Positions 1 through 8,725 of a stretch of 64,000 nucleotides of DNA are shown piece by piece; positions within the stretch are counted from its first letter, which is position 1; each line of letters begins with the position of its first letter. Source of the stretch: Sphingomonas elodea ATCC 31461 (GTDB taxonomy: Bacteria; Pseudomonadota; Alphaproteobacteria; Sphingomonadales; Sphingomonadaceae); the NCBI RefSeq assembly GCF_000226955.1, contig NZ_AGFU01000002.1:1-64000 (forward strand). Reading direction: 5' to 3'. Under the pieces are notes generated by a model that worked only from the letters and a program-made list of their open reading frames with translations, searched no databases and was not told the origin of the DNA. The position numbers and the translations under genes are program-made.

Positions 1-2
1 CC

Positions 3-1364
3 CCCCCCCCCGCCGATGCGCTGGGCCAGGCCGAGGATGGCGAGCTCTATCTGCAATATCGCAAGTCCGAGGCGTTCGGCTTCGACGACGGCCGGCTGAA
101 GACCGCCGCCTATGACACGCAGTCGGGCTTCGGCCTGCGCGCGGTCTCGGGCGAGACGACCGCCTTCGCGCATGCCAACGAGATCAGCGCCGCCGCGATC
201 CGCCGCGCCGCCGAGACGATGGCGCTGATCGATCCGGCGAAGCAGGGCAAGGCGCCCCCGCCCCAGGGCAACAACCGCCACCTCTACACCGATGCCGATC
301 CGCTCGACCTGGTGCCCTTCGCCGACAAGGTGAATCTGTGCCAGACAATCGACGCCGCCGCCCGCGCGCGCGATCCGCGCGTCAAGCAAGTGTCCGTCAG
401 CCTCACCGGCCAGTGGAGCGTGGTCGAGGTGGTGCGCGCCGACGGCTTCGTCGCCACCGATGTGCGGCCGCTGGTGCGGCTCAACGTCTCGGTGGTGGTA
501 GAGCAGAATGGCCGCCGCGAGACCGGCAGCTTCGGCACCGGCGGGCGCGTGGTCTATGACCGGCTCTTCCAGCCCGAGACCTGGAACCGCGCGATCGACG
601 AGGCGCTGGCCCAGGCGCTGGTCAATCTCGACGCGGTCGCCGCGCCGGCGGGCGACATGACCGTGCTGTGCGGCCCCGGCTGGCCCGGCGTGCTGCTCCA
701 CGAGGCGGTGGGACATGGCCTGGAGGGCGACTTCAACCGCAAGGGCACCAGCGCCTTTTCCGGCCGCATCGGCGAGCGCGTCGCGGCGCCGGGCGTGACC
801 GTGGTCGACGACGGCTCGCTCCACGATCGCCGCGGCTCGCTGTCGATCGACGACGAGGGCACGCCGACGCGCGAGACGGTGCTGATCGAGGACGGCATCC
901 TCAAGGGCTATATGCAGGACCGCCTCAATGCCCGGCTGATGGGCGTGGAGCCGACCGGCAATGGCCGCCGCGAATCCTTCCAGCACGCGCCGATGCCGCG
1001 GATGACCAACACCTTCATGAAGGGCGGCAAGGACGATCCCGCCGAACTGCTCGCCCGCGTGAAGAAGGGCATCTACGCCAAGAGCTTCGGCGGCGGCCAG
1101 GTCGACATCGTCTCGGGCAAGTTCGTCTTCTCCTGCACCGAGGCGTATCTGATTGAGAACGGCAAGCTCGGCGCGCCGATCAAGGGCGCGACGCTGATCG
1201 GCGACGGGCCGACCGTGCTCCACCGCGTCACCGGCATCGGCAACGACTTCGCGCTCGACGAGGGTGTCGGCATGTGCGGCAAGGGCGGCCAGTCGGTCCC
1301 CGCAGGCGTGGGGCAGCCGACGCTGCTGGTGGAAGGGCTGACGGTGGGCGGGACGGCGGCGTGA
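3..1364 (+). CDS. tldD: Metalloprotease TldD, 5' end outside the window
   Basis: This is the C-terminal 453 residues of TldD, the zinc protease that with TldE/PmbA degrades peptides and matures some modified peptides in the cytoplasm. The reading frame stays open to the first base of the window, so the start lies upstream. The zinc-binding motif HEAVGH is encoded at 699-716 and is followed by the conserved GLEGDFNRKGTSAF stretch typical of TldD rather than TldE. The visible part begins with a run of 11 C that would encode three prolines just before ADALGQ. The stop abuts the stop of the convergent ccdB with no spacer (TGATCA at 1362-1367). Confidence 0.95.
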   Translation, partial: PPPADALGQAEDGELYLQYRKSEAFGFDDGRLKTAAYDTQSGFGLRAVSGETTAFAHANEISAAAIRRAAETMALIDPAKQGKAPPPQGNNRHLYTDADPLDLVPFADKVNLCQTIDAAARARDPRVKQVSVSLTGQWSVVEVVRADGFVATDVRPLVRLNVSVVVEQNGRRETGSFGTGGRVVYDRLFQPETWNRAIDEALAQALVNLDAVAAPAGDMTVLCGPGWPGVLLHEAVGHGLEGDFNRKGTSAFSGRIGERVAAPGVTVVDDGSLHDRRGSLSIDDEGTPTRETVLIEDGILKGYMQDRLNARLMGVEPTGNGRRESFQHAPMPRMTNTFMKGGKDDPAELLARVKKGIYAKSFGGGQVDIVSGKFVFSCTEAYLIENGKLGAPIKGATLIGDGPTVLHRVTGIGNDFALDEGVGMCGKGGQSVPAGVGQPTLLVEGLTVGGTAA

Positions 1365-1661
1365 TCAGCCGCTGCCGGTAAGCACGTCGATCGCGCCGAG
1401 GATGCGGAACCGCTCCTCGGCGAGCGATCCGACCCGCTCGCGGAGTTCGGCGGTTCGGATCGCGGCGGCGAATTCCGTCATGAGGACCAAGGCCTCGCCG
1501 TTTACATCGAATTGCGGGTGCAGGCGCGGCGTCGTCGGGGCGCTTTCGCCAGACTTTGCAAGCGGGACGACGAAGCGCGTACCGATCGTCGCGAGATCAT
1601 CGGCCTGGCAGTCGATCACCAGGCCGCCACCCGCGAGCCGATACACGTCGAACTGCGCCAT
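1365..1661 (-). CDS. ccdB: CcdB-type toxin
   Basis: This 98-residue protein belongs to the CcdB family of gyrase-poisoning toxins. It has the family start (MAQFDVYRL) and the central VVPLA segment, and it lies directly downstream of a CcdA-like gene with a 1-nt overlap, as in a toxin-antitoxin operon. In plasmid F CcdB the last three residues, Trp-Gly-Ile, are needed for gyrase poisoning; here the C-terminus is DVLTGSG with no such end. Toxicity may therefore be reduced or may rely on other residues (inference). The gene ends exactly against tldD. Confidence 0.85.
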   Translation of the reverse strand: MAQFDVYRLAGGGLVIDCQADDLATIGTRFVVPLAKSGESAPTTPRLHPQFDVNGEALVLMTEFAAAIRTAELRERVGSLAEERFRILGAIDVLTGSG

Positions 1662-1906
1662 CAGAACAGACGATAGCGCTCGAGCGGCAATCCGTTCTCT
1701 TCGACCCAGCGGTTATGGGCTTCCGCCCATTCGCGATTCTCTTCCTGCCAGCGCCGATCGCGCTCTGCCTTGGCGGCGGCGCGGATCGCGGCTTCGCAAA
1801 CCTGGGAGAGATTCAGACCCACTTCACGCCCTGCGGCCACCACGCCCGTGTCGAGCGACAGGTTCACCGCCTTGCGCTTGCCGGACGCGATCGGATCGTG
1901 CTTCAT
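1661..1906 (-). CDS. ccdA: CcdA-type antitoxin
   Basis: This 81-residue protein is the expected antitoxin partner of the adjacent CcdB. The N-terminal part (residues 13-45, KAVNLSLDTGVVAAGREVGLNLSQ) fits a ribbon-helix-helix DNA-binding fold with the usual LNLS segment. The C-terminal third is charged, rich in Glu, Arg and Trp, and would bind and neutralise the toxin. CcdA-CcdB complexes of this family repress their own promoter, and a 17-bp perfect palindrome lies 13 nt upstream of the start. The start ATG at 1906 is the only good one. Confidence 0.88.
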   Translation of the reverse strand: MKHDPIASGKRKAVNLSLDTGVVAAGREVGLNLSQVCEAAIRAAAKAERDRRWQEENREWAEAHNRWVEENGLPLERYRLF

Positions 1907-1919
1907 GCGGACAAGCTAT

Positions 1920-1936
1920 GCGCATGCCCCATGCGC
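1920..1936. promoter_or_regulatory. Palindrome, candidate ccdAB operator
   Basis: GCGCATG-CCC-CATGCGC is a perfect 7-bp dyad with a 3-nt centre. It lies between ccdA (start 1906, minus) and the divergent DUF2007 gene (start 1957, plus). Ribbon-helix-helix antitoxins bind such palindromes, so autoregulation of ccdAB is the likely role. This is inferred from position and symmetry only. Confidence 0.5.
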
Positions 1937-1956
1937 GTCAATCATCGGAGGCCGGC

Positions 1957-2172
1957 ATGGCGCTCGTCGAACTCGGCCGGTTCAACCGGCAGGAAGCCTT
2001 CATCGTCCAGGGTCGGCTGGAGGATGACGACATCCCCAGCTTCGTGTTCGACGCCGGCGCCAGCATCGCCGATGGCAGCTATCTGCTGATCCCGGTGCGG
2101 GTGATGGTGGACGACGAGGACCTCGCCGCCGCCCGCACCATCCTCGACGCAGCGGGTGCTCTCAAGCCGTAA
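1957..2172 (+). CDS. DUF2007 family putative signal-transducing protein
   Basis: This is a 71-residue cytoplasmic protein of the DUF2007 family. It matches the family pattern: an N-terminal segment (FNRQEAFIVQGRLEDDDIPSF) resembling the start of a small alpha/beta ligand-binding fold, a central GSYLLIPVRVMV strand, and a C-terminal DLAAARTILDAA helix. The ATG at 1957 has a GGAG ribosome-binding sequence at 1947-1950. The 3' end overlaps the convergent ubiH stop by 11 nt. The family has no firmly assigned biochemical role. Confidence 0.8.
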   Translation: MALVELGRFNRQEAFIVQGRLEDDDIPSFVFDAGASIADGSYLLIPVRVMVDDEDLAAARTILDAAGALKP

Positions 2173-3379
2173 CGCCCTGGAGCAGCTTGGGTACGTCGCC
2201 GCTCTCGCCGCGCGCCTCGCCCATGAACCAGTTCTTGAGCGGCGGGAGCTTGTCCACGGCCGCAAGGCCGAAGCGCCGCACCGCGTTGGGCAGCGCGCCG
2301 GGGATGCCGAACAGCCGGGTCAGCCCGTCGGTCGCCAGCGCCACCATGAAGGTGTCGAGCCCGCGCCAGCGCTGGTAGCGGGCGAGCAGTTCGGGATCGC
2401 CCATGTCGAGCCCGAGGCGCTTCCCGTCGACCAGCACCTCGACCAGCGTCGCCACGTCGCGGAAGCCGACATTGACGCCCTGCCCAGCGATCGGATGGAT
2501 GCCGTGCGCCGCATCGCCGACCAGCGCCAGCCGCTCGGCGGTGATCCAGGCGGCGTGGTGGAAGCCGAGCGGATAGGAAGAACGCGACGACAGCGGCCCC
2601 AGCTTGCCCAGGAACCCGCCCATCTTCTTCTCGGCCTCGGCCAGATAGGCGCGATCCGAAATCTTGTGCATCGCCGCCGCGTCGCGCGCATGCACCGTCC
2701 ACACCACCGCCGAGCGATGACCGCGCTCGTCGTCGAGCAGCGGCAGGATCGCGAACGGGCCCTGCGGGTAGAAGATCTCGTAGGCGATGTTCTCGTGGCT
2801 CCGCTCATGGTTGAGCGTCGCGATCATCGCGGCATGGTCATAGGTCCAGCGCGCGACCTTGAAGCCGGCCGAATCGCGGGTGGGCGAATTGCGCCCCTCC
2901 GCCGCGATCAGCAGCTGCGCGCGCACCGTCGCGCCCGAATCGAGCGTCGCGACCACGCCGTGCGGCCCGCGCTCGACCGACACGGCGCGGGTCTGCATCC
3001 GCACGTCCGCCAGCGGGGCGGCCTGCGCCGCCTCGTACAGCGCGGTGCGCAGCACGCGGTTCTCGAACATATGGCCGAGCGCCCCGTCATCGGCCTCCGG
3101 CGCGAAGTCGAGCTTGCCCGGCGCCAGCCCGTCGGAAACGCGGATGCCCTCGATCGGGCATCCCTTCCCCGCCAGCCGCCCGGCGACGCCGATCGCCTCG
3201 AACATCCGCATCGGCGCGCTCGCGATCGCCGAGGCGCGGCCGTCGAAGGTCGCGGCGAGGATGGTTTCCGGGTCCGCCGGATCGATCACGATCGAGCTGA
3301 TGCCATGCGCGTCGAGCGCAGCCGCCAGCGCGCTGCCGACCAGCCCGCCGCCGAGGATGAGAATGTCCGCCTGGTCCAT
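2162..3379 (-). CDS. ubiH: UbiH/UbiF-type ubiquinone biosynthesis FAD monooxygenase
   Basis: This 405-residue flavoprotein belongs to the UbiH/VisC family that hydroxylates the ring of ubiquinone precursors. The FAD dinucleotide-binding motif ILGGGLVGSALA is at the N-terminus (about residues 8-19), and the second FAD motif GDAAHGIHPIAGQGVN is in the C-terminal half. The ring position it hydroxylates cannot be read from the sequence, so UbiF or UbiI-like activity is also possible. CTAGGG at 3392-3387 lies 7 nt before the ATG, with no ribosome-binding sequence, which suggests a leaderless message. It is divergent from ftsK. Confidence 0.9.
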   Translation of the reverse strand: MDQADILILGGGLVGSALAAALDAHGISSIVIDPADPETILAATFDGRASAIASAPMRMFEAIGVAGRLAGKGCPIEGIRVSDGLAPGKLDFAPEADDGALGHMFENRVLRTALYEAAQAAPLADVRMQTRAVSVERGPHGVVATLDSGATVRAQLLIAAEGRNSPTRDSAGFKVARWTYDHAAMIATLNHERSHENIAYEIFYPQGPFAILPLLDDERGHRSAVVWTVHARDAAAMHKISDRAYLAEAEKKMGGFLGKLGPLSSRSSYPLGFHHAAWITAERLALVGDAAHGIHPIAGQGVNVGFRDVATLVEVLVDGKRLGLDMGDPELLARYQRWRGLDTFMVALATDGLTRLFGIPGALPNAVRRFGLAAVDKLPPLKNWFMGEARGESGDVPKLLQGVTA

Positions 3380-3386
3380 GGCCCTG

Positions 3387-3392
3387 CCCTAG
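3387..3392 (-). promoter_or_regulatory. -10-like hexamer of ubiH, leaderless start
   Basis: CTAGGG on the minus strand is exactly 7 nt from the ubiH ATG at 3379. The same element and spacing recur before the SGNH and terC genes, so transcription would begin at or next to the A of the start codon. Confidence 0.45.
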
Positions 3393-3520
3393 CAGGTTCG
3401 CACGCGCCTGCCAGCCGTCAACAGGTGCAGGGCGGCGAAGCGAACACCCGCGCCTTGACGGCGGAGTCCGCAGGGGCGATGATTCCGCTACCTTTTCCTT
3501 GCAGATCCGGAGGCTGGACG

Positions 3521-5899
3521 ATGGCGTCCCGCGCAGAGGCGCCGCACTGGCGCGACACGATGAAGGCGGGCGTCCGCCGCGGCGGGGTCGTTCTCGCCGG
3601 CACGGCACTGTTCGTGCTGACCGTCGCGCTGGTGCTGGCGATGGTCAGCTACCACGCCTCCGATCCGGCGCTGAACACTGCGGCGGGCGGGCCGGTGCGC
3701 AACTGGCTGGGCCCGGTGGGCGCCTGGATCTCGGACATTCTCTACACGCTGGTGGGCCTGCCGGTGCTGCTGCTTGCCCCCGTCGGCCTGCTCGCGGCAC
3801 ACCGGATGATGATCGACCGGCCGATCGAGCGCCCGCGCCGGATGATCGGCAGCGCGACCATCGCCACCGCGCTCGCCGCGATCGGGCTGGGGCTGCTCCA
3901 TTTCGACTGGTCGCTGCCGCTCGACTGGCGGCTGCCCGCCGGCATGGGCGGGCTGGTCGGGCTGTCGGTCGCCGGCGGCATCGACTGGCTGATCGGGCTC
4001 GCGGGCGATCCCGCGGTATCCTTCTGGGTCGGCCGGGGCATCGGGCTGCTGCTGCTGCTCGGCGGGCTGTGGCTGTGGTGGATGCGGCTGGAGTTCACCT
4101 CGCCGCTGCGCCTGTTCCGCATGCCGCGCTTCACCCGCAGCACCGGCGAGGAGCGAATCGTCCCCGCCGAGGGCCCGCGCTTCCGGCCCAAGCCGCAGGC
4201 CGCTGCCGCCTTCGACGAGGGGGTGGAGGACGACCTTCCCTTCGATCGCGACACCCCCGTCACCGCCGAGCCGCGCCGCGTCGTGGTGCCGGACAATCGC
4301 CCCGGCCCGGTGATCGCCGATCGCACCGTTTCGACCGCGCCCGCCCGCACCAAGCCGCCGGTGCAGGCCGCGCTCGACTTCAAGGACAGCTACCAGCTGC
4401 CCCCGCTCGACCTGCTGACCCCGCCGCCGGCCAACCGCACCTCGACGGTCGACAAGGCCGCGCTCGAGCGCAACGCCCGGCTGCTCGAAAGCGTGCTCGA
4501 GGACTTTCATGTAAAGGGCGAGATCGTCGAGGTCCGCCCCGGACCCGTCGTCACCATGTACGAGCTGGAGCCGGCGAGCGGCATCAAGGCGAGCCGCGTC
4601 ATCCAGCTGGCCGACGACATCGCCCGCAACATGAGCGCGATCTCGGCCCGCGTCGCCACCATCCCCGGCCGAACGGTGATGGGCATCGAACTGCCCAATG
4701 CGACTCGCGAAGGGGTGAGCCTGCACGAGCTGATCGGCAGCCAGCAGTTCGAGGAACAGGGCGCGACGCTGCCCGTCGTGCTCGGCAAGAACATCGCCGG
4801 CGAACCGGTGATCGCCGACCTGGCGCCGATGCCGCACCTGCTCGTCGCGGGCACCACCGGCTCGGGCAAGTCGGTGGGGCTCAACTGCATGATCCTGTCG
4901 CTGCTCTACCGGCTCACGCCCGAGCAGTGCCGGCTGATCATGATCGATCCGAAGATGCTGGAACTCAGCATGTACAAGGATATCCCCCACCTTCTCGCCG
5001 ATGTGGTGACCGAGCCGGCCAAGGCGGTGCGTGCGCTCAAATGGGCGGTGGAGCAGATGGAGGATCGCTACCGGATGATGGCCTCGGTCAACGTCCGCAG
5101 CCTGGCGAGCTACAACGACAAGGTGCGGACCGCGAAGGCCAAGGGACAGACGCTCGGCCGCAAGGTGCAGGTCGGCTACGATCCCGAAACCGGCAAGCCC
5201 ATCTACGAGGAAGAGACGCTCGACCTGCAGGTGCTGCCGCTGATCGTCGTCATCGTCGACGAGCTGGCCGACCTGATGATGACCGCGGGCAAGGAAGTCG
5301 AATTCCTGATCCAGCGGCTCGCGCAGAAGGCGCGCGCGGCGGGCATCCACCTGATCATGGCGACGCAGCGCCCCTCGGTCGACGTCATCACCGGCGTGAT
5401 CAAGGCGAACCTGCCGACCCGGATCAGCTTCCACGTCACCTCGAAGATCGATTCGCGCACCATCCTGGGCGAACAGGGCGCCGAACAGCTGCTGGGCAAG
5501 GGCGACATGCTCTACATGTCCGGCGGCAAGGGCATCACCCGCGTCCACGGCCCCTTCGTCAGCGACGAGGAGGTCCAGGCGATCACCGATTTCTGGCGGG
5601 CACAGGGCGCGCCGGACTATATCTCCGCGGTCACCGAGGAGCCCGAGGATGGCGGCTTCACCCTGGAAGGCGCGCCCGACGGAGAGGACAGTCCCGAGGA
5701 GCAGACCTATCGCCGCGCGGTGCAGCTAGTGGCGGAAAGCCAGAAGGCCTCCACCTCGTGGCTGCAGCGGCAGCTGCGCGTCGGCTACAACTCCGCCGCG
5801 CGGCTGATCGAGCGGATGGAGCGCGAGAATCTCGTCTCCAAGCCCGACCATGTCGGTCGCCGCGAAGTGCTGATGGATACCGAGGGGCGGCCATTGTAA
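3521..5899 (+). CDS. ftsK: DNA translocase FtsK
   Basis: This 792-residue protein is the septal DNA pump that clears the chromosome terminus during division. It has four or five predicted N-terminal membrane spans (about residues 25-185), a short charged and Pro-rich linker, then the RecA-like motor with Walker A GTTGSGKS (Lys at about 450) and Walker B (VVIVDELADLMM). The C-terminal gamma winged-helix domain (RRAVQLVAESQKASTSWLQRQ) reads polar KOPS-type sequences. The chosen ATG has GGAGG at 3509-3513, 7 nt upstream. The frame is open for another 1.3 kb upstream, but that is a shadow of ubiH. It is at the short end of the family because the linker is reduced. Confidence 0.96.
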   Translation: MASRAEAPHWRDTMKAGVRRGGVVLAGTALFVLTVALVLAMVSYHASDPALNTAAGGPVRNWLGPVGAWISDILYTLVGLPVLLLAPVGLLAAHRMMIDRPIERPRRMIGSATIATALAAIGLGLLHFDWSLPLDWRLPAGMGGLVGLSVAGGIDWLIGLAGDPAVSFWVGRGIGLLLLLGGLWLWWMRLEFTSPLRLFRMPRFTRSTGEERIVPAEGPRFRPKPQAAAAFDEGVEDDLPFDRDTPVTAEPRRVVVPDNRPGPVIADRTVSTAPARTKPPVQAALDFKDSYQLPPLDLLTPPPANRTSTVDKAALERNARLLESVLEDFHVKGEIVEVRPGPVVTMYELEPASGIKASRVIQLADDIARNMSAISARVATIPGRTVMGIELPNATREGVSLHELIGSQQFEEQGATLPVVLGKNIAGEPVIADLAPMPHLLVAGTTGSGKSVGLNCMILSLLYRLTPEQCRLIMIDPKMLELSMYKDIPHLLADVVTEPAKAVRALKWAVEQMEDRYRMMASVNVRSLASYNDKVRTAKAKGQTLGRKVQVGYDPETGKPIYEEETLDLQVLPLIVVIVDELADLMMTAGKEVEFLIQRLAQKARAAGIHLIMATQRPSVDVITGVIKANLPTRISFHVTSKIDSRTILGEQGAEQLLGKGDMLYMSGGKGITRVHGPFVSDEEVQAITDFWRAQGAPDYISAVTEEPEDGGFTLEGAPDGEDSPEEQTYRRAVQLVAESQKASTSWLQRQLRVGYNSAARLIERMERENLVSKPDHVGRREVLMDTEGRPL

Positions 5900-5987
5900 C
5901 GGGATCGAATCGGGCGGGATACGGGTTCACGACGCGTTCAAGCCCCGCCCGCTATCCGGGCGACCAGCAATTCGGAGACAGACTCCC

Positions 5988-6602
5988 GTGTTTTCCCGTT
6001 CCTTCGCCCTGTCGGCGCTCGCCGCACCGCTGCTCGTCGCTGCCGCACCCGCGCCGGCCCCGGAGCTCGCGCAGGTGCAGGCGCATCTGAAGGCGGTCAC
6101 CACCATGGTCGCGGACTTCAGCCAGGAGGACCGCAACGGCCGCGTCCTCACCGGCACGATGACGCTGAAGCGCCCCGGCAAAATCCGCTTCCAATATGAG
6201 AAGGGCGTCCCCCAGTTGATCGTGGCGGACGGCAGCAGCCTCTATTTCATCGATTATCAGGTGCGGCAGGTGCAGCGCTGGCCGGTCGGAAACTCGCCGC
6301 TGCGCGTCCTGCTCGATCCCAATCGCGACATCAGCGGCTATGCGACGATCAAGCCCACCGCCGATACGCGGATCGTCTCGGTGGAAGTCCACGACCCGAA
6401 GCGGCCGGAGTTCGGCCGGATCACGCTCGTGTTCCAGAAGGATGCGGCTGCCCCCGGCGGGCTGAAGCTGCAGGGCTGGGTTGCGCTGGACGCGCAGAGC
6501 AACCGGACCACCATCCGCCTCAGCAATCAGCGCTTCAACGGCGCGGTTGCCGATTCCGCCTTCCGCTGGACCGATCCGCGCCCGCAAGGCCGCACGCATT
6601 AA
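5988..6602 (+). CDS. lolA: Outer-membrane lipoprotein carrier protein LolA
   Basis: This 204-residue periplasmic protein fits the LolA family, which takes lipoproteins released by LolCDE across the periplasm. It starts at a GTG with GGAGA at 5974-5978 and has a signal peptide (residues 1 to about 20, LSALAAPLLVAAAPAPA). The LolA hallmark MVADFSQEDRNGRVLTGTMTLKRPGKIRFQYE follows at about residues 40-71. It lies 88 bp downstream of ftsK and probably shares its transcript. An intrinsic terminator follows at 6758. Confidence 0.92.
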   Translation: MFSRSFALSALAAPLLVAAAPAPAPELAQVQAHLKAVTTMVADFSQEDRNGRVLTGTMTLKRPGKIRFQYEKGVPQLIVADGSSLYFIDYQVRQVQRWPVGNSPLRVLLDPNRDISGYATIKPTADTRIVSVEVHDPKRPEFGRITLVFQKDAAAPGGLKLQGWVALDAQSNRTTIRLSNQRFNGAVADSAFRWTDPRPQGRTH

Positions 6603-6757
6603 TTTCCTTTCAGTGCAATCGTTCATCCAAGCGACAGGTTCGTTCAGCTACCAAGATAGGGCGGATGGGGTGTTGCCCGGGATTTTTCCCCCTGTTGCCT
6701 GGGCTTGTTTCCCCTCCCCGCCTGCGTGACGAACGCTAGGTCGGCCCTCGCTCCATT

Positions 6758-6785
6758 GCCCCCGGAGCGGGGGCCTTTCCTTTTC
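6758..6785 (+). terminator. Rho-independent terminator after lolA
   Basis: A 7-bp stem (GCCCCCG at 6758-6764 with CGGGGGC at 6768-6774) and a GAG loop are followed by a T-rich tract, CTTTCCTTTTCC. It would end the ftsK-lolA transcript before xthA. Confidence 0.75.
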
Positions 6786-6826
6786 CGTACCCCGTCGATG
6801 ATACACTGGCACTTCGCCGCGGAGTT

Positions 6827-6834
6827 GCTACATC
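6827..6834 (+). promoter_or_regulatory. -10 element of xthA, leaderless start
   Basis: GCTACATC fits the Caulobacter housekeeping -10 consensus (GCTANAWC) exactly. It ends 7 nt before the GTG at 6842, placing the transcription start on the start codon and supporting that GTG. Confidence 0.5.
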
Positions 6835-6841
6835 GGCGCGC

Positions 6842-7624
6842 GTGAAGATCGCCTCCTGGAATATCAACTCCGTCCGCTTCCGCCTGCCCATCGTCGAGCA
6901 GTTCCTGCGCGAGGAAGCCCCCGACATCCTGTGTCTCCAGGAGACCAAGGTGATCGACGGCGATTTCCCCGAGGCGCCGTTCCGCGAGATGGGCTACACC
7001 CACATCATCAAGCACGGCCAGCGGATGCACCACGGCGTGGCGATCCTGAGCCGTGTGCCGGTAACCGAAGATGACCGCCTCGACTGGCAGGCGAATCAGG
7101 AGGCGCGCCATGTCGGCGTGCGGCTGCCGAACGGCGTGCGGCTCGAGAATGTCTATGTTCCCGCCGGCGGCGACGTGCCTGATCGGGAGCTGAACCCCAA
7201 GTTCGGCCAGAAGCTCGATTTCATCCAGCGGATGACCGAATGGTCGACGACGCTCGACGTGCCGACGATCCTTACCGGCGACTTCAACATCGCCCCGCTC
7301 GAATCGGATGTGTGGAGCCACAAGCAGCTGCTCGACGTCGTCAGCCACACGCCGATCGAAGTGGAAGCGCTGGGCCGGCTGCAGGCCGCGCATGGCTGGG
7401 TCGATCTGGGCCGCACGTTCATCCCCGCGCCGGCGCGCTGCTACACCTGGTGGAGCTACCGCGCCAAGGACTGGGCCGCCTCCGATCGCGGGCGGCGACT
7501 CGACCATATGTGGGCCAGCCCCGAGGTTGCGGCAAAGGCGACGGCGCACAAGGTGTGCGAGCCGTGCCGTTCCTGGCTCAAGCCATCGGACCATGTACCA
7601 ATCGTTACGGAGTTCGACTTTTGA
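6842..7624 (+). CDS. xthA: Exodeoxyribonuclease III (AP endonuclease)
   Basis: This 260-residue enzyme of the exonuclease III/AP endonuclease family cleaves DNA 5' of abasic sites in base excision repair. Family motifs run in order: WNINSVR at the N-terminus, LCLQETK with the metal-binding Glu, the LTGDFNIAP segment, WWSYR, and the catalytic C-terminal SDHVPI. It starts with GTG, and the -10 sequence 7 nt upstream argues for a leaderless message. The stop overlaps the proposed TTG start of ribA by 4 nt, so the two genes are probably translationally coupled. Confidence 0.95.
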   Translation: MKIASWNINSVRFRLPIVEQFLREEAPDILCLQETKVIDGDFPEAPFREMGYTHIIKHGQRMHHGVAILSRVPVTEDDRLDWQANQEARHVGVRLPNGVRLENVYVPAGGDVPDRELNPKFGQKLDFIQRMTEWSTTLDVPTILTGDFNIAPLESDVWSHKQLLDVVSHTPIEVEALGRLQAAHGWVDLGRTFIPAPARCYTWWSYRAKDWAASDRGRRLDHMWASPEVAAKATAHKVCEPCRSWLKPSDHVPIVTEFDF

Positions 7625-8679
7625 GCGATGCGCGCGCCGCCGCCCGGGCCGTCGATGCACTGCGTCGCGGCTGGCCGATCGCCATTCGCGGGGCGACCGG
7701 CACCCTGCGGCTGCTCGCGATCGAAACGGGCGATGCCGCACGACTCGCCGCGTTCGATTCCGCCGGCACCGCGCCCGTGCTGCTCTCGGCCGGGCGCGCG
7801 GCGACGCTCAAGCTCGCCAACCAGCGCGATGCGGCGACGCCCGATGCGCCGGTGCTGGTCGAGCGCGTCGAATGGCTCGATTTCGATGCGGCAACGGCGC
7901 TGGCCGATCCGCAGTTCGATCTCGCGACGCCGCTGAAAGGTCCCTTCCGTGCGATCCCAGTGGTGCAGGCCGATGCCGCCGCCGCTGCGCTGCGGCTGGC
8001 GCGGATCGCGGGGCTGCTGCCGGCCTTTTTCGTGGCCGAAGGCGATGCCGAGGGCGCGATCACCCTTGCCGATATCGAGGCGCACGAGGATGCCGATCGC
8101 CTGCGCATCGTCGGCCGCGCTCGGCTGCCGGTGGAAGCGGCCGAAGATGCCGAGATCGTCGCCTTCCGCACCGACGAGATGCCCGGCGAGCATGTCGCGC
8201 TGCTGATAGGGCAGCCGAACGGCGAGGCGCCGCTGGTGCGGCTGCACAGCGAATGCCTGACCGGCGACATGCTGGGCAGCCTCAAATGCGATTGCGGGCC
8301 GCAATTGAAGGCGGCGATCGCGGAGATTTCCAAGAGCGGCTGGGGCATCCTGCTTTATCTGCGCCAGGAGGGCCGCGGCATCGGCCTGATCAACAAACTG
8401 CGCGCCTATGCGCTGCAGGATCAGGGCTTCGACACCGTCGATGCCAACACCCGGCTCGGCTTCGCGATCGACGCGCGCAACTTCCGGGTGGCGGCGCGGA
8501 TGCTGACCCTGCTCGGCCAGCCGCGCATCCGGCTGCTCACCAACAACCCGCAAAAGGTGGAGACGCTGCGCGCCGCGGGCGTCGACGTGCTGGAACGCGT
8601 GCCGCACGTGCTGCCGGCGAACCCGCACAATGCGCGGTACCTGGCGACCAAGCGCGACCGGACCGGGCACGAGTTTTAG
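7621..8679 (+). CDS. ribA: GTP cyclohydrolase II with a degenerate N-terminal domain
   Basis: This 352-residue protein catalyses the first committed step of riboflavin synthesis, GTP to the diaminopyrimidinone phosphate. The C-terminal half (from about residue 175) is a full RibA: the zinc cysteines are in HSECLTGDMLGSLKCDCG, followed by RQEGRGIGLINKLRAYALQD and ANTRLGF. The N-terminal ~150 residues begin AVDALRRGWPIAI and resemble a RibB-like domain without the acidic metal-binding motif of active 3,4-dihydroxy-2-butanone 4-phosphate synthase. The start is read as TTG at 7621, overlapping the xthA stop; no ATG lies near the conserved N-terminus. Confidence 0.92.
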   Translation: MSDARAAARAVDALRRGWPIAIRGATGTLRLLAIETGDAARLAAFDSAGTAPVLLSAGRAATLKLANQRDAATPDAPVLVERVEWLDFDAATALADPQFDLATPLKGPFRAIPVVQADAAAAALRLARIAGLLPAFFVAEGDAEGAITLADIEAHEDADRLRIVGRARLPVEAAEDAEIVAFRTDEMPGEHVALLIGQPNGEAPLVRLHSECLTGDMLGSLKCDCGPQLKAAIAEISKSGWGILLYLRQEGRGIGLINKLRAYALQDQGFDTVDANTRLGFAIDARNFRVAARMLTLLGQPRIRLLTNNPQKVETLRAAGVDVLERVPHVLPANPHNARYLATKRDRTGHEF

Positions 8680-8725
8680 CCAGTAGGCGTTGTACAAGCG
8701 GCCGCGCGCGTGCGAGCATTCGACA

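Noticed and set aside
1-11. Run of 11 C at the start of the window
   Set aside because: It reads in frame as prolines just before a conserved TldD segment and could be a sequencing or assembly flaw, but without the upstream sequence nothing can be said.
2156-3520. N-terminal extension of the FtsK frame by 455 codons
   Set aside because: It is an open frame antisense to ubiH caused by high GC; the ATG at 3521 has a good ribosome-binding sequence and the family N-terminus.
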